Counted from the stretch's first letter, positions 12,201 to 25,090 are shown. The stretch is 64,000 nucleotides of DNA from Carettochelys insculpta (GCF_033958435.1 NC_134161.1:5828001-5892000), one strand, 5' to 3'. A program made the numbers and translations. The notes: generated by a model from the sequence alone, not told the origin.

Positions 12201-13283
12201 TCACATGAAAACTGAAGAATTTGGAGTATAGGGCTGTTTGCTTTTGTCATCTTCCACCTGAGGTATTAAGCAGGGCTGTGATCTCTTATATACAGACTGG
12301 CTTCACAGACATATTCACAGGTCTGTGGAACCTGATCAACCGTGAACATATTGGAGAGAGAGAGAGGGAGGAGAGCCCTGACCACGCCTTCAGAATCCCT
12401 CAACAGATCCATGCTCTGTCCCGAGGTCTTGCTCTAAAGCACTGACACAGAGATCAGATGTCAAAAGGAAAGTACAAATGGAGTCTTCACATTTATTGCA
12501 GGGAGAAAGGGTTCATTTCTACCCTGTCTCCCAATTTTTGTGTCAAACACATTGGGCCAGCCAGAGATAGAAGAGGAAATCTATCAGAGGCACGTCCACT
12601 GATACAAGTAGATCCAAAAGGACATGCTACTGATAGGAAGGAGGGAAATTCAGCCACGCAAAGGGCAGAGGTAGGGGAATCTGAGGTAAGTTTGAAACAA
12701 ACTACTTCAGTGGGGGTCACCACAACTAGAATGGTGACGCCCAATCTGCTCCTTCTTGTTCCACATCAGTGCCGCCTCCTCCTTTAACTGTCCTTGTGGG
12801 GCCACATTTTCAGCATGGGAAGAATGCTGCAGCAAAGGAGCCCTGCTGCTTAAATCCAATAGCATATCTGTTGTAATCAGGTTGGCAGAAGAGCTGTAAG
12901 CCAGTGGCCTCTGCTCTTTATTGCATGTGTCTGAAAATAATGTGGTTATGCATGAAAAAGAGGAACAATTTAAAAAATCCTTGTCACGGTGATATATTTG
13001 GCCATGAAACGAGACAATTATTGACTCAGGAGTCTGGGGCAGGTGGGCAGAAGATGGATATTCTCCCCAGGCATATAGCTTTCCTTGTTTCAAACCAGCA
13101 AAAAACAAAGGGCTGCAAGCCAGCAAGGTGCAGAGCCCCCACCTGTGGGCTGGCAGGGTATAAAGTTGCTGCCCTCAAGAAATCAGTTTAGCACTTTGTA
13201 CCTGGGGCAGTGTTGGGAGAAAATGTCAGCCTCCACTTACTGATGTGCAGTTTCACTCCTGGCCCCAGACTCTCAGCCTCTGG
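9293..13283. other. Region between converging TIMM8B and NKAPD1; probable NKAPD1 3' UTR at the right
   Basis: No coding exon was recognised here. It holds an interspersed repeat at 9741-9890 (second copy at 57840-58000), a CT/CG dinucleotide patch near 9675-9700, and a (CA/CG) and GA-rich patch near 12045-12085 and 12355-12370. On the minus strand, AATAAA signals at 12917-12922 and 12492-12497 are the nearest candidates for the NKAPD1 transcript end, 362 and 787 nt beyond its stop. A longer UTR is possible. Confidence 0.5.
9741..9890 (+). repeat. Interspersed repeat (second copy at 57840-58000)
   Basis: Matches 57840-58000 through GAGAGATTCA, CAGCTGAT, GTGATGCACATCTGCACATG-like and TTATTCTGC...GGATGAAAA blocks. 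It lies in the TIMM8B/NKAPD1 convergent interval. Class not determined. Confidence 0.65.
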
Positions 13284-16200
13284 TTAGTCCTCCTCATCTG
13301 AGCTGTCCGACTTCTCATCAGCTGCCACTTTCCAGTTCTTCCTCTTGCTTTGCTTTTCCTGAATCTCACTGTTCCTCTCTGATGCAGACACATGACATTT
13401 CCTCCTTTTTTTCTTAGTCCACTTTTCTTTTTTCTCCTCAGGTTCACTGTCCTCAGAGCTAGTCACATTGGAAGAGTCACTTCCCTGCCCAGAGGAAGAG
13501 GCAGGTTCTCTTGCAAGCATTTTCCTGGTCTTTTTCTTATGCTTGTGTTTGTGTTTCCCTTTCCTGGTGCCTGAAGTCTCTTCCTCTGAACACTCACTCT
13601 CCCGGGAAGAATCTGATGATGCCTTCACCTTCTCCTTTTTCCTTTTCTTTCGCTTTTTGTGCGATTTCTTTTTCTGCTTCTTCTTCTGTGATTTCTTTGG
13701 CCTCTTCCGTTTCACTGTTTCATGCACAGATTGCTCTCTCGGCTGACATTTCCTCTTTCCATTGATAGTGTTCTGTTTATCTTTCTCTTGATGGTCACTG
13801 TAACAGGAACAAAGAATGGAGGCCTGGGCAGATTCTAAATGAGCATTTCCTATTTCAAACCTCAAACAGCTCCATTTACACAGAGTTCCTTTCAAAACAG
13901 ACATATGGATGCGACTGAAGACAAGCTGGTAATAGCTCAACAGTCATTTCAAAGACATTTTAAACATATGCACTAAGCAACATGCTGCACAACTTACGAA
14001 GAACGCCTTATCTGTGACTATCAGGAATCAGACAAGTGCTAGCTTTGGTAATATTGAGTCTGTTCTGGTATGGCTATGGTCTGAAGAAGTGGGTCTGTCC
14101 CACGAAAGTTCACGGAATAAATTATTTTGTGAGTCTTTAAAGTGCTACTTTACTGCTTTTTTGTTTTGTTAGTAGGTAGAGATTTTAAACACAAATAAAT
14201 CTGTGCCCCACTAGATTTCTTCCGTTTTTTAATCCCTCCCTTTTTACTGTTAATTGCACTGATGCTGCTGGAGCTCTCGTTCTAACTAGCATTCCTTGGC
14301 ACAGACATGCTTGCTGGCGGAAAGCTGGATAACTTCATGACATTGCTCAACTCCAAGAGGTCAGGCACTTATTTGCATAATATTTTAGTCACTTAACACA
14401 AAGTTAAAGCTGGAAGTCCTGCTATTAGAAGAGACACAATTGCCTCTCAGGGCTGAGAACAAGCAGATATCGTCACTACAATAATGGTGCCACGTATGGG
14501 CAAAGTAAGGACAGTGTTCAAGCTTTAACTCATTATTTGTGCTTTATGAAGTGAAGCCAGGCCTCTCTCATTATTGCCACAATCATTTTGGGTAAGAAAA
14601 CATAGTAAGGGACTAAAATTTCAGGCCATGTCTGCTAAGTAAACAATTCAGCATCAACTTACAGTCTGTACTGGAGAGGTACAAGCTCTAAATTTTACTG
14701 TGTGACTTGACAAAAATTAAGAAATTGAACTTGTCTGTTTGCCTTTACCTGTCGCTATCAAATTCCTCTGGATATAATTCTTTATAGCCACTGTGACCCC
14801 ACCTGCAAGGGAAGAGCAGGAAACATTAAAACCAAGCAGGATATGAAGAATCAAAATGAGGGTGAAATGAAAGGAAAGATTTAAGAAAAATACCACACAA
14901 AGGACAATCAGCTAGTGTCTTCCTTACCTTTTTAGGGTGCTAACATTTTGCTTTGCAAGGTTCTGTTCAGACTATTCTGAGCAAATTTATGGCCACTTCA
15001 CTTTGCTCTGGTAGGGTGCTTGTACCTCCTTCTGCAGCAGAAACCCAATGATTTGGGAGCTCACACTTCTCACTGACACCCAGGGAACATGGGGCGAAAT
15101 CTTAACCCCTCTAAACTCAGTAGAAGTTTTCCCACTGAATTCACCCACGGTATGTAATTTGCTTTGCTCACACGGTGCATTTCCCCCAGGGCAAGTGGGC
15201 TTCATTTGTATTCGACCGTATGGTCACAAAACGACATAACGCAAAACAGAAGTGCGTGGTGCTTTATTACCACGGTAAAATCTACATACGACAAGATTCA
15301 ACATCTAAAACCTATTCAAATACAGAGTGACAGCTAAATGGAGAACCTTCAGGCAATGAGAATGCTGACAGCCAGACACCTGAAGGAATAAAACGAGTGT
15401 CTAAAAGGACAGTAAAGGAGGAGTTCATGAAGGCACAATGCAGATATGTTTCTTACAAGTACCCCCAAAGCACTTTCTGGTATTTCCATGTAACTCTGGG
15501 AGATTACTTACCTTGTTATCATAAGAATACTTGGTTAAATTCTACAGAGAGCAGCGTGAAACAAGTCCTGAGGTTTGGGGCTCTATTTACGTAGTTCTAG
15601 AGAGGCAAGGATGTCTGTGTGACTACAGTACAGGACTGAAAATCAGAAGATCTGGGCTCAGTTCCTGGCTCTTAGTGACACGGGACATGTCATTTAAGTC
15701 TCTCTGTGCTGCACCTGACCGCCTGTAAAACGGAAGTGATTCTACAGCCCTGTTGCACAGATGTGCTGCAAGCATACAGTCACTAACTTTTGTGAAATGT
15801 TGGGGCCATAAAAAAGTGCCAGATACTTCTTCTATTGGAACCATAAAGGGATAGTAATTCACCCACGAACCTGTCTGGCATGTTAGCCTCACATTCATAG
15901 AGCTTCTTATTCCATGTCCGGGCCCTCAGAAGGTCATCTTCGATCATGTCAGGAACATGCATAAAGTTCTTTGCCTTCCAGTCAGCTCTTTGGCTCTCAT
16001 CATCGAAACCATCGCTGCGCATCCGACTACTGCAGAAAGAAAAAGAGGGTGTTCTCTAGCAGTCAATTCAGAGGAAAATAAGACATGTGAGTTATGATTC
16101 AATCGAGAGCACAAGAGCGTATGCGGGAGAAAGCACACCTCTGATGCTCCCTGGATGTCAGTCCACGCAAAGAGATTCACTCCATCCCTGCACAATGGTC

Positions 16201-19200
16201 ACTCAGAGCTTCCCTGGGGACCACCCAATGATTCATAAACGACTGGCACAGACAGTTGCTTTTCTTCAGTTTCTCACATCACTTTGTCAACAATAAGTTA
16301 GTATGCACTACTTCAAGCATCACTGAAACGTAATCACCTCTGGAATGAGCTGCAGAAGCTGCGTGACGAAGCACAATGATATAACAATTTAAAGCAGGAA
16401 ATTAAGATGACAGCCTCCAACACAAACGGGGGCAGGGGAATGTAATTACTGGAGCTGGCATCTGGTGAGAGGACCAAGGTTAACAGCCTGAATCTAATAA
16501 AAAGTGCCAACTGATCATGACTTCACTTTTACATCTCATCTATAAGATAACATCTCTGAGCGCCAACTTGGGCCATTAGACTCAATACAGACTCAAAGCA
16601 AGAGTTAGCAAAAGAGAGTGCAGACTTTTCAGATGTTGCTGTATTACATTTCTTAACACTTCTGAGCCAAACTGTACTCTTGCTTTTGCAGAGGCCACAG
16701 CCTACCTGAAGTTATTTTTAAAATTGCACACCTTTATTACACCACAAAAATGCAGTGAAAAACTTTCAAGAGGCAGCATGGTTTTCACAGGATTACATGC
16801 AGATGCTCCTTTCTGGTCACCAATAATTAAAAAATGTAAATCTTTGCCCCTATACAGGGCTCTCTTGCTCTCTCTAATGACCTTTCAAAACATTATATAA
16901 TACTTTATTACAGAGTGGGTAAAGAGGATTATTTCCTCCAAATAATTAAGTTCCACCTGGAGGTATTGGGCAATATTCTTCCCTGCTTCCATCGGTAAGT
17001 CTCTTGAGTCTGCTTCTCCAGTTCCCTTATCTTCCACATTTCCGATTCTTCTTGAATCTGAATAATATGAAGAAAATGAGAAAATAAGATTAAGTAACAT
17101 ACAGAAGTGATGCTTTGCAACTGTGAAACACTGTAACCTGCAGTGCTGCAGTGACATAAATGAGCCTTTGTTGTGATATTAAGTACACCTAAAGGAGAAT
17201 CATCATAATGACAATTAGCTGTAGCAGTGAATAACTTTGTTTTATGGACGAGAAGCCTTATTCTGCAATCTCATCCATGCAGCTGGATCTTTCAAGTCCA
17301 AGCAGAATCCCTTTGACTCAACTGGAGTTTTGCCCTCACATTTAAAGCGGAAATGAGGCTGAAGCAACTCGTCATGTTAAACACCTGAAAATACATCATA
17401 CAGCCAACCAGTGCTCTGACACATATTTAATTGATGTAGCTTTGCGTATGTGGCATCCTCTCAGGCACATATGAACTAAGTGCTCTTTGGAAAAATAAGC
17501 ATGCAGAATTAAATGCCTTAGTAATAAAGGGCCAATTTCAAAATCTCTTAGGAAATACCCGCCTTGTATGCTGAAGTTCAGATCCCAGAGGGGACCCATT
17601 TTATCAAGGGAAAAAAATCCAAACAAATGCTAAATTAAAAGAATTATGTTTCTAGACTTAAAAAAAACAATAAAACATGAACACTAAATGTTGTGGAAAA
17701 AAGACCATTTCCAAGACATCAGAGCCGGAGAAACATTCCTATTATTTTTAAATAAATGAAATTTGTAAACAAATATTTCCTTGCCATGCCCACAAACAAT
17801 GCAGCACTAAGCAGCTGAAAGGGAACCTGATGGTGAACACATAAAACTGCCAATCATTGCCCTCACTGAGAGAACGGAAAAAAATGAACCAAGAGTTTAA
17901 ACAGGCAAAATCTAAATAGGCAAAATACACATCATTGTCAGTAATGCAAATAAGGAGCCATGCTTGCACACAAAATGTGATTTTCAACTGATGGTGCCCC
18001 TTTAAAAACTTTCTTCCTCAGTTAAAAATTAATTCACCTATACATTTAGGATTAAATTCACTTCTGTGCAGAAAATCAGAAAACAGCCTGGGCACTGCTT
18101 AAGTCCCAAACAGAGCCCCCTGCAATTCTTCTTGAAGTTGAGATACTTTTCATTTTATGTTTGGAAATGTAATGTTATTTCATTTTATCTACCCTCTGTA
18201 GGTGGGCTGGATCCTGCCTGTGAGGGTGGGGGTGGGGAGAGAGTGAAATCAAGAGGTCCTGGAGGTGGTTTGGGTTGGATTAATTTGGAGGAGAAGGCCT
18301 GGAAGGATCAGGTAGGTGGTAGTGCAAGCCCCCGCCTCCACACACACACACCCACCCCATGCAGCGGCAGCTATTCCTACAGGGCTGGGAATAGCTCCAG
18401 ACATTGGAGATCTTGTACATGGGGTTGCAGCGCCATTCAAGCCTGACCCATCTATCCCTCCATCATGATGAAAGACGGGCAGCTGGGACAACTTGGAGTG
18501 AGCTGTGCTGTGACACATGTGCCAGGGGGCAATGCTCGGAGAGGTGAGCCACATCCAGCCCCACAGAACAGCAACCACCACTGCAGGGTTTTTCATTTTA
18601 TTTTTTATTTGAAAACTATATGTGGTTCTAGAATCACATGTACTCCCAAACTAGGGGTCTTGTGCCGGTTTTCTGCCCAAGAGTGAATTTCATCCAAAAC
18701 TTTGCCAGCTCGACGTATAACGAGAGCAAGTTTTTAAGAAGAGAAATAAGGAAAATGTTGAAACAAACAATCATTGCACAAGTAGCATGGACTTCTTCTT
18801 CCAGTTGCAATAAGACAAAAAGGACCCCTATGATGTGCTGCAGAAATTTCTACCTTCAAAAATACACTTCGTGCTGAACAACTTAAGTTTAACTACCATA
18901 ATTCAGCACCAATAACGTTAAAATAGCATAACTTGATACAATGGCATCAAGAAACATGATACTGAGAGAGAAAGCAACAATAAAACAACAGGAACATGGC
19001 AAGTGAGGGAATGCCAGATTCTGATTTACATAAGGAAAGTCAGACAGACTGTATCGGTAAGACAAGGTGGGCGAGGTAATATAAAATCACAGAACACTAG
19101 AACTGGAAGGGACCTTGAGAGGTCACCGAGTCCAGTCCCCTACCCTCATGGCAGGGCCAAGTACCATCTAAATCAACTCTGACAGATGTCTGTCTAACCT

Positions 19201-19477
19201 GCTTTTAAATATCTCCAGTGATGGAGATTCCACAACCTCTCTCGGCAATTTATTCCAAAGTTTACTATCTTTCCTTAGACCAGCTTCTGTTGGTGAAAAA
19301 GATAAGCTTTTGAGTTGACACAGAGCTCTTCCTCAGGTCTGGGCAATTTGAGATGGTACTATAATATACTATGAGAGAGACGCAAAGGAATAAAATACAG
19401 TTCCATACCTTGTTGTGTGCATCGGTATGACGAATGACATTTCGTAAGAGAACTTTTCCTAAAGGGACTCGGGACAT
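13284..19477 (-). CDS. NKAPD1: NKAP domain-containing protein 1 (C11orf57 ortholog)
   Basis: Five coding exons on the minus strand: 19409-19477, 16957-17057, 15871-16029, 14749-14802 and 13284-13797. The phases close to 897 nt, giving 298 residues against about 292 in human. Recognised by the conserved N-terminus ([17 protein letters not shown]), the [16 protein letters not shown] block, [18 protein letters not shown] and [13 protein letters not shown]. The last exon encodes a very Lys/Arg/Ser-rich tail from about residue 142, with clusters such as [17 protein letters not shown] followed by acidic serine runs and a DSSDEED end. This composition suggests a nuclear protein. The molecular function is poorly known and I do not assign one. 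The exon 2 donor is CAG|GTGGAA, which is weaker than the others. A non-coding first exon ends at a good donor at 20340, within the CpG island shared with PIH1D2. Confidence 0.94.
14079..14172 (-). repeat. Fold-back family, copy 2 (single arm)
   Basis: Contains CTGAAGAAGTGGGTCTGTCC, CACGAAAGTTCACGGAATAA and TTTTGTGAGTCTTTAAAGTG, the same order as the right arm of the copy at 22297-22500. It lies in NKAPD1's last intron. Confidence 0.65.
15610..15780 (+). mobile_element. MIR SINE fragment
   Basis: Shows the MIR-like order of blocks: GATCTGGGCTCAGTTCCTGGCTC, GTGACACGGGACATGTCATTTAA, CTCTCTGTGC and TGTAAAACGGAAGTGATT. An old diverged copy in NKAPD1 intron 3. Confidence 0.65.
19080..19262 (-). 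mobile_element. CR1 LINE 3' fragment
   Basis: Contains the CR1 3' region in reverse: AATCACAGAACACTAGAACTGG, GGTCACCGAGTCCAGTCCCC and a tail resembling GGAGATTCCACAACCTCTCT. It is followed directly at 19283-19360 by a piece of the repeat described at 735-965. Confidence 0.85.
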
Positions 19478-20340
19478 GCTTTAACCTTTAGATAAGTAAC
19501 AAAAATATAGCTATTAGAGAATCACATGTAAGATTCTGCAAGGCAGAAAAAGCTCGTCAGGAGCACGATGAAGAGTAAAAACACAAGTTTTTTCCAACTG
19601 TGACAGAAAATGTGCTATCAACTCAGGATGAGAATTGTGCTCCCTAAGAAGCCACTGTGTTACCCCAAAACTAAGACTTGTAAGAATCTGTTTTCATGTA
19701 CATGGCCCAGAAAGGATGATCCAGCAGCTGATGCCCACATTCAAAGTGCCTGACATCTCTGTATCTCATATCAATGAAAAGACAATGGATAATTACCCTG
19801 TGTCTCTCAATCTAACACTTCCATTTGATCACATTACATCTTGTGGACGTGAGCCTGCTCTTACTTACCCCAGCAAAAGTCAGAAGTGACTGTGCTGAAA
19901 CCAATGGCGCTATGCTGGTGTAAAATTGACCTAAGGACAGACGAAGGCTCTACAGATACAGCCATGCCCCGACCACTCAACTGCAGCCCTCTGTGTGGCA
20001 TCAGCCAGCTAGCTGACAGCTCACCACAGCTGACTGCAGAAAATACAGAGATCACCCAGAGCGCAGCGGGATCTCGGGAGCTGTGCTTCAGTCTCGGCCC
20101 AAAGCACCAGCCACCCGTGGCGATCACAGCAACACGGGACTGCGAGGCGAGAGGCCGCGAGGGGAAAGCAGAGGCAGACGTGGCTGCTTCAGCAGTGGGC
20201 GTGGGGGGTAGGCATAGACCCACACAGATCCATTCAGGCCTGGGTAGACACCCTATGTCCTCCCCGCCCAATCCTCACCCCTCCCAGGCACACCTCGCCC
20301 AACCCCCGGGGTCCCCTGCCCACCCAGCACCCGCCTCACC

Positions 20341-20915
20341 TGCCGAGGAATGGGACAGGGTGCTCCCGCCCGCCCGGAAGTACCTGCCCCGGAAGTGCTT
20401 CCACAAGAAGCACTGGGCTGCACCGAGCCCGATCCAGAGGCGCCAGGGCGGGAGAGAGGCACTTCCTGCCGACCCTGGCGTTGGGGACCGAGTCAGAACG
20501 CAGGGCGCTGGAAGTTTCGTCACGTCCACTTCCGGGAGGGATTCCCCCCCTCCCCCGCGTCGGTTGCTATGGAAACGGCTTCGTTGTGTCTCGGAGCGGT
20601 ATCCGTGTGGCGAGCGAAGGGGAGAGACCGGGAGGCGGCTCGGGGCGCTGGGGCAGGAGCCCAAGGGGCCGCACGGGGCGCTGGGGTTGGGGTCAAAGGG
20701 CAGCACAGGCAGGGAGATGTTGGGGGCAGCATGAGGCCCTGGGATCCTGGCTCGGGGCAGCTAGACGGTGGAGACAGCTCTGGCCCTGGGCTCTAGCACG
20801 AGGTCAAGGCAAAGGGGAGGGGAGAGGGGAATGGTGGGGGTTGCACAGGGAGGCTCTGAGAGGCAGCAGGGTGATGAGGAGGGAGACTACAGGAAGAGCA
20901 CGATCGCAGGAGCAG
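20341..20915. promoter_or_regulatory. Divergent NKAPD1/PIH1D2 CpG-island promoter with ETS sites and leader exons
   Basis: A GC- and CpG-rich segment lies between the 5' ends of the two genes. On the minus strand an NKAPD1 leader exon would end at 20340 (GGCAG|GTGAGG). On the plus strand a PIH1D2 leader exon could end at 20915 (AGCAG|GTAACG) and splice to an acceptor at 21051, just before the ATG at 21102. ETS motifs occur at 20374-20381 and 20389-20396 (CCGGAAGT) and inverted at 20528-20535 (ACTTCCGG), next to a CRE-like CGTCACGTC. The exon boundaries are inferred from splice signals, not from transcripts. Confidence 0.7.
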
Positions 20916-21101
20916 GTAACGGCGGTGGAGGGTGCCTGGCTGAGAAATACCGCATCTTTTTTCTGGCTTGAAGAACAGATCTTGCCCTTGGACCCTGTGT
21001 GGGGCAGCTGTTCAAAGCAGATACTCCCCCCCATGCTCCTTTCTCCTGTAGGTGTGAAGCAGAGAATCTGTGCAGCTTCCTGAGGCACATTTGTGCTCAT
21101 C

Positions 21102-24100
21102 ATGGCGGCTCCTCACCCAGAGGACATGCTGACCCAAGCGACCCAGCTCTGGACCATGCTGGATGAGATGGCAGAAAACAACCCCGAGAGTTACCAGAGA
21201 TTCATGCAGCAGCAGCTGGAGGATGCAAAGCAATATTGTGCTCCCCCTGAACCACATCTTTGCCTACAGACTCACATCCTGGTACATGGGGCAAGGACTT
21301 TTACTATGAAAGAGGTTCCACTAAAATCTGACCTCCCAGGTAGTGTCTGGAGGATGCTTCCAACGGCAAAAAAAAAAAGCACTAACCGGCCACTGCTAGC
21401 TGAGCTGTGTCATGAAAGCGCACAGGGGCTACCTGAATACCCTTGGGAGTGGGTAACAGTCTTTCTTAGCACCAGTGGTCACTGCTAGAAACTCAAGTAA
21501 ACAGAGAAACACCGTTAGGGGATGGAAGGAAGATATCATTTGCTTAAAAAAATTAGACTTTTATGAGGAAAAATAGCCTCTGTGGTGCCAGTGGGTAGGA
21601 TAAAAATTATAAGCATAACGTATGAGAACCTTTAACAGTGCCAGCCAGTGCTGCTTCCAGAATGCACTGCCATGGATGGTGCAAAGTGGTGCATTGTGGA
21701 GAAGTTTTATTACCACAGAAGCACTGGATAATGGCTGTTGTCAGAGTCAGGTCACCACACTGGTTTATGGGTCTGTGACCAAAGCATCAGTTAGAAGGAA
21801 CTGGAAAAAGCCAGAAATGCGGATATGAATTCTAGAATCAAATTCAGAGCCATTCCTACTGAAACCAAACAGTGACCATGGAAAAAGTCAGAGTCTGGAG
21901 GAGATAACATAATTCAGGAAGGAATTCATTGTGGGCTGAGCTTCATTAATAAAATGGAATGCATCCCAGTGAAACTGAGATGGATTCCTAGCTCTGTGAT
22001 TCTACTAGAATTGATTATCATAGCAAATAACAATGTAAACGTGGAAGTCTAGACTCTGTGCTGTGTCTAAGAGCACACTAAGCATGGAGAGGGTGAACCT
22101 CATAAATCAAGCTGGACACTGACAGCTACGGGTAGTCAATACAACCCTCTTTAAAGAGGCAGCTCTCTAACCTTGTGCTATGAAAGTAGCCAGCTCTGAG
22201 CCTGATTGTCCCCTTGTACTATTACAGTTGTGTAACTCCAATGAGTGCAGTGGAATTATTCCCCATTTATTCTGGCACATTCATATTCTAAAGCAGAGAA
22301 GTTGCCATGTTAGTCTGAAATCTAACAAAACAAAACACCAGTCAGGTAGCGGTTTAAGGACTAACAAAATGATTTATGAGGCGATGAGTTTTCGTGGGAC
22401 AGGCCTGCTTCAGATCTGAAGAAGCAGGTCTGTCCCACAAAAGCTCATCACCTCATAAATAATTTTGTTAGTTTTTAAAGTGCTACGTGACTGCTGTTTT
22501 ATATTCTAAAGCAGTGCTTGTTTGTTATTGCATGTCCTACATAGCTGAGTCTGGGAAAAGACAGTACTGCTGCTGCTGTTTGGTAAAAAGACCCCATTGC
22601 ATCTTTCAAATCAATGTTCAGACATGGTATTTAAATCCTCTCCCACTCCTGGTGTATGATTACTTAGACTAGTCTTTTTTTTCTCTCTGAGTAGCTCTTT
22701 CTTTCACTCTGAAAGCCCTTTTATTTAAAGTTGAACTTAGAAGTTTATAGGTAGTTAAGGTGTTGCATGTGGCCTATGATTTTCTGTTTTTCATTTGGTT
22801 CCATTGCACTTTTAGATATGAGGGACCTAAATATTTGTGGTGAATAAATGGTTTTGGGTTCTCTTTGCAGGAGCCTAACGGAAAATCATTATTCATTAAC
22901 CTCTGCAGGTGGAAATGGGTCCCAGCTCCTAAATTACCTACTGATCCAATACCTTTTTGTGCTGGCCCATTAGAAGAGGTGTCCGATAAAGCAGGCAAGT
23001 GGATAATGTGGTCCAAGATACTCTTTATTCCTTCTACAATTAGGATTCTTTCCCCTCATTTCTGTAATATTGCAGTATGAAAGTTAAAACACAACTTGAC
23101 AAAGAGCAGCTTTTAGAAGTAGCAGGTATGTAGCTCACAGCTTGAAGGTGGAGGATGCATAAATGGAACCCTAAGTACAATTGTTTGTTCCTTCTCAAAA
23201 AGCAGAATATGACACGAAATGCAAAAGTGTCTTGCAAGATGGAGGCCTCAACACATGTACTTATCTTTAAGGGCACAAGTAGCCCTGTCCCATTAAATGC
23301 AGGCAAACTACGCCCATGCTTAACTTTACACATGTACATAAGTGCTCTGCTGGATGCAAGCAGTATTTTCTACACATCAGTTTTCTGGTATAAAGTCCTC
23401 CGAGGAAACTGTAGATCAAGTTACTCCCCATTTTTATTCTTCAAAGATGTTATCTCTATTGTAGCTGTGATAGATGACGTATTCTACCTCCTATAAAACA
23501 GAATATTTCAGTATAGCAATTTTTGACATTCATTGTTTTTCTAGAGATTTACTCCCTGATAGATATTGCATATAATCCCACCGTTGTTCAGAAAGGAGAA
23601 GAGCACCAAGCTGAAATGGATCACTTGATCCACCTGACATTTAAATATATTGAGGACCATTACAGCCTCTCTCTGTCCCACTCTTACTCCATTGCTACAT
23701 TCACACTCAAAGGAAGCCTGAAAAGGATGAAACAGAGTCTGAAAGGAGGGCCCCCACCAGCTCCACTTTCCAAAAAGAACACAATGAATGGTATGTACAC
23801 TTCTTTTAAATGACTTTAAAGAGGTGTAAAGAAAATGGGAAAGACTAAACTCCAAGTCCTGTCTGTGGTAGGGGGAGTGGCTACAGTGCTACTTCTCATC
23901 TCCATGACATCGGGAGACTTTTGGAACTGACTTGTGCTCTGCTCCTGTGAGATGCTGGGCATCTTGCGTGTCTGGGCCCAGTTCAATCAGACCTCCATAA
24001 TGTCATTTTAAACTATCAAACATTAGAAATTCAAGTTTTAATTTTGTACTTACTTACAAATAAAAGTGGAAATGTGGAATGAAGGTGGAAAAAGATCCAT

Positions 24101-24781
24101 GAAATTAGTATACAAGCTTTAACTCTGAGTTCATAATCATAAAGCTGAGAGTTAAGTTTTGACACACTTTGCCAACAGATAGGAATCAGTAAAATCTGCA
24201 GTAAACTATTTCAAATAAGACATTTTCTTAACTACACACAAGAATATTTTTTACTTCAGAACTGACACTGGCCCAAATGTTGCACAACTTGGGAGAGGAA
24301 GAACACAATAATGCTAGGCTGAAGCTGAAGAAGGATGCTACACTGTCTAAATTGCCTCTGATAGAAGAGATAGCCAGTATGGAACTCCCAGAAGAGCCAG
24401 TCACACCAGCCTACGACCTGACCATCACAAAGGATGCAAACAGGAAACCTCTGAAGATTGAACTTAAAGTTGAATTGCCTAAAGTTAGCTCCGTTTCTGA
24501 ATGCGAACTGAGCATTTCAAAGGTAAGTCTTGCGGGACCAAAATCCCATGTTTTCTCCCTGTTGAGCCCAAACAGGCTAAGAAAGTCACTTTTAACTAAC
24601 ACAGCTCAACTTGCTCATGAAGTATTTTAATTTGCCTATGTTTTAGGATGATGTAATTATTGAAGTCGCTGAGAAATACAGATTACAGCTGGATTTGCCA
24701 GAGCTGGTCGATGAAGAAGCAACTACAGCAACATTTATCAAAGGGAAAGGTGTGTTGCTTATCATAATGCCCATTCCCTGA
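21102..24781 (+). CDS. PIH1D2: PIH1 domain-containing protein 2
   Basis: Five coding exons: 21102-21281, 22871-22994, 23545-23790, 24260-24522 and 24647-24781, totalling 948 nt and 315 residues, the length I recall for the human protein. PIH proteins act as HSP90 co-chaperone adaptors in R2TP-like complexes that assemble multi-subunit machines, including axonemal dynein in the wider family. The N-terminal PIH1 domain spans roughly residues 10-180 (CAPPEPHLCLQT, LFINLC, IDIAYNP). A CS-like C-terminal domain spans about 225-315 (PLKIELKVELP, EVAEKYRLQLDLP, ending LLIIMPIP). Intron 2 starts with GC rather than GT (GCAG|GCAAGT) and is the only solution that keeps the frame into exon 3. The start codon sits in a good context (TCATCATGG). 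Confidence 0.95.
22297..22500 (+). repeat. Fold-back insertion, copy 3 (complete, with 14-bp target duplication)
   Basis: A 204-bp insertion in PIH1D2 intron 1, flanked by a perfect direct repeat ATATTCTAAAGCAG at 22283-22296 and 22501-22514. About 85 bp from 22333 (AACACCAGTCAGGTAGC) to about 22418 are repeated inverted from about 22419 to 22500, meeting at TTCAGATCTGAAG. The single-stranded form would make a long hairpin. It ends in CTGCTGTTTT. Confidence 0.85.
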
Positions 24782-25090
24782 AGAGAATGTTAGGGACAGC
24801 AGGTTCTCAAAAAGTTAATAGGGGTGGGTCACTGTTAAAAGGAAGTTAAGGATAAAAATCTTACCACCATGTAGAAATCCCTCTCGCTATGTTATTCTAA
24901 GCATCTGTTTTGCTTTTTGTGTGCAAATATTTCCTTTGAGAACTGAGGGGGATGAAGTTTGCATTGAGAATATAGCAAAAAATTCTTACAAGTTATAAGC
25001 ACTTATTGGTTGCTTCACTTATTTTATCTGTAGCACAGGATTCTACATTATAAATTGTATTACTATGTTCAGTTTCTCCACCAGTAGAAC

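Noticed and set aside
13392..13765. Plus-strand frames rich in Phe/Ser/Leu
   Set aside because: Antisense shadows of the Lys/Arg/Ser-rich last exon of NKAPD1.
19886..20734. 282-codon plus-strand frame
   Set aside because: Lies over the CpG island and antisense to the NKAPD1 leader. Low-complexity composition, no recognised domain, and incompatible with PIH1D2 splicing.
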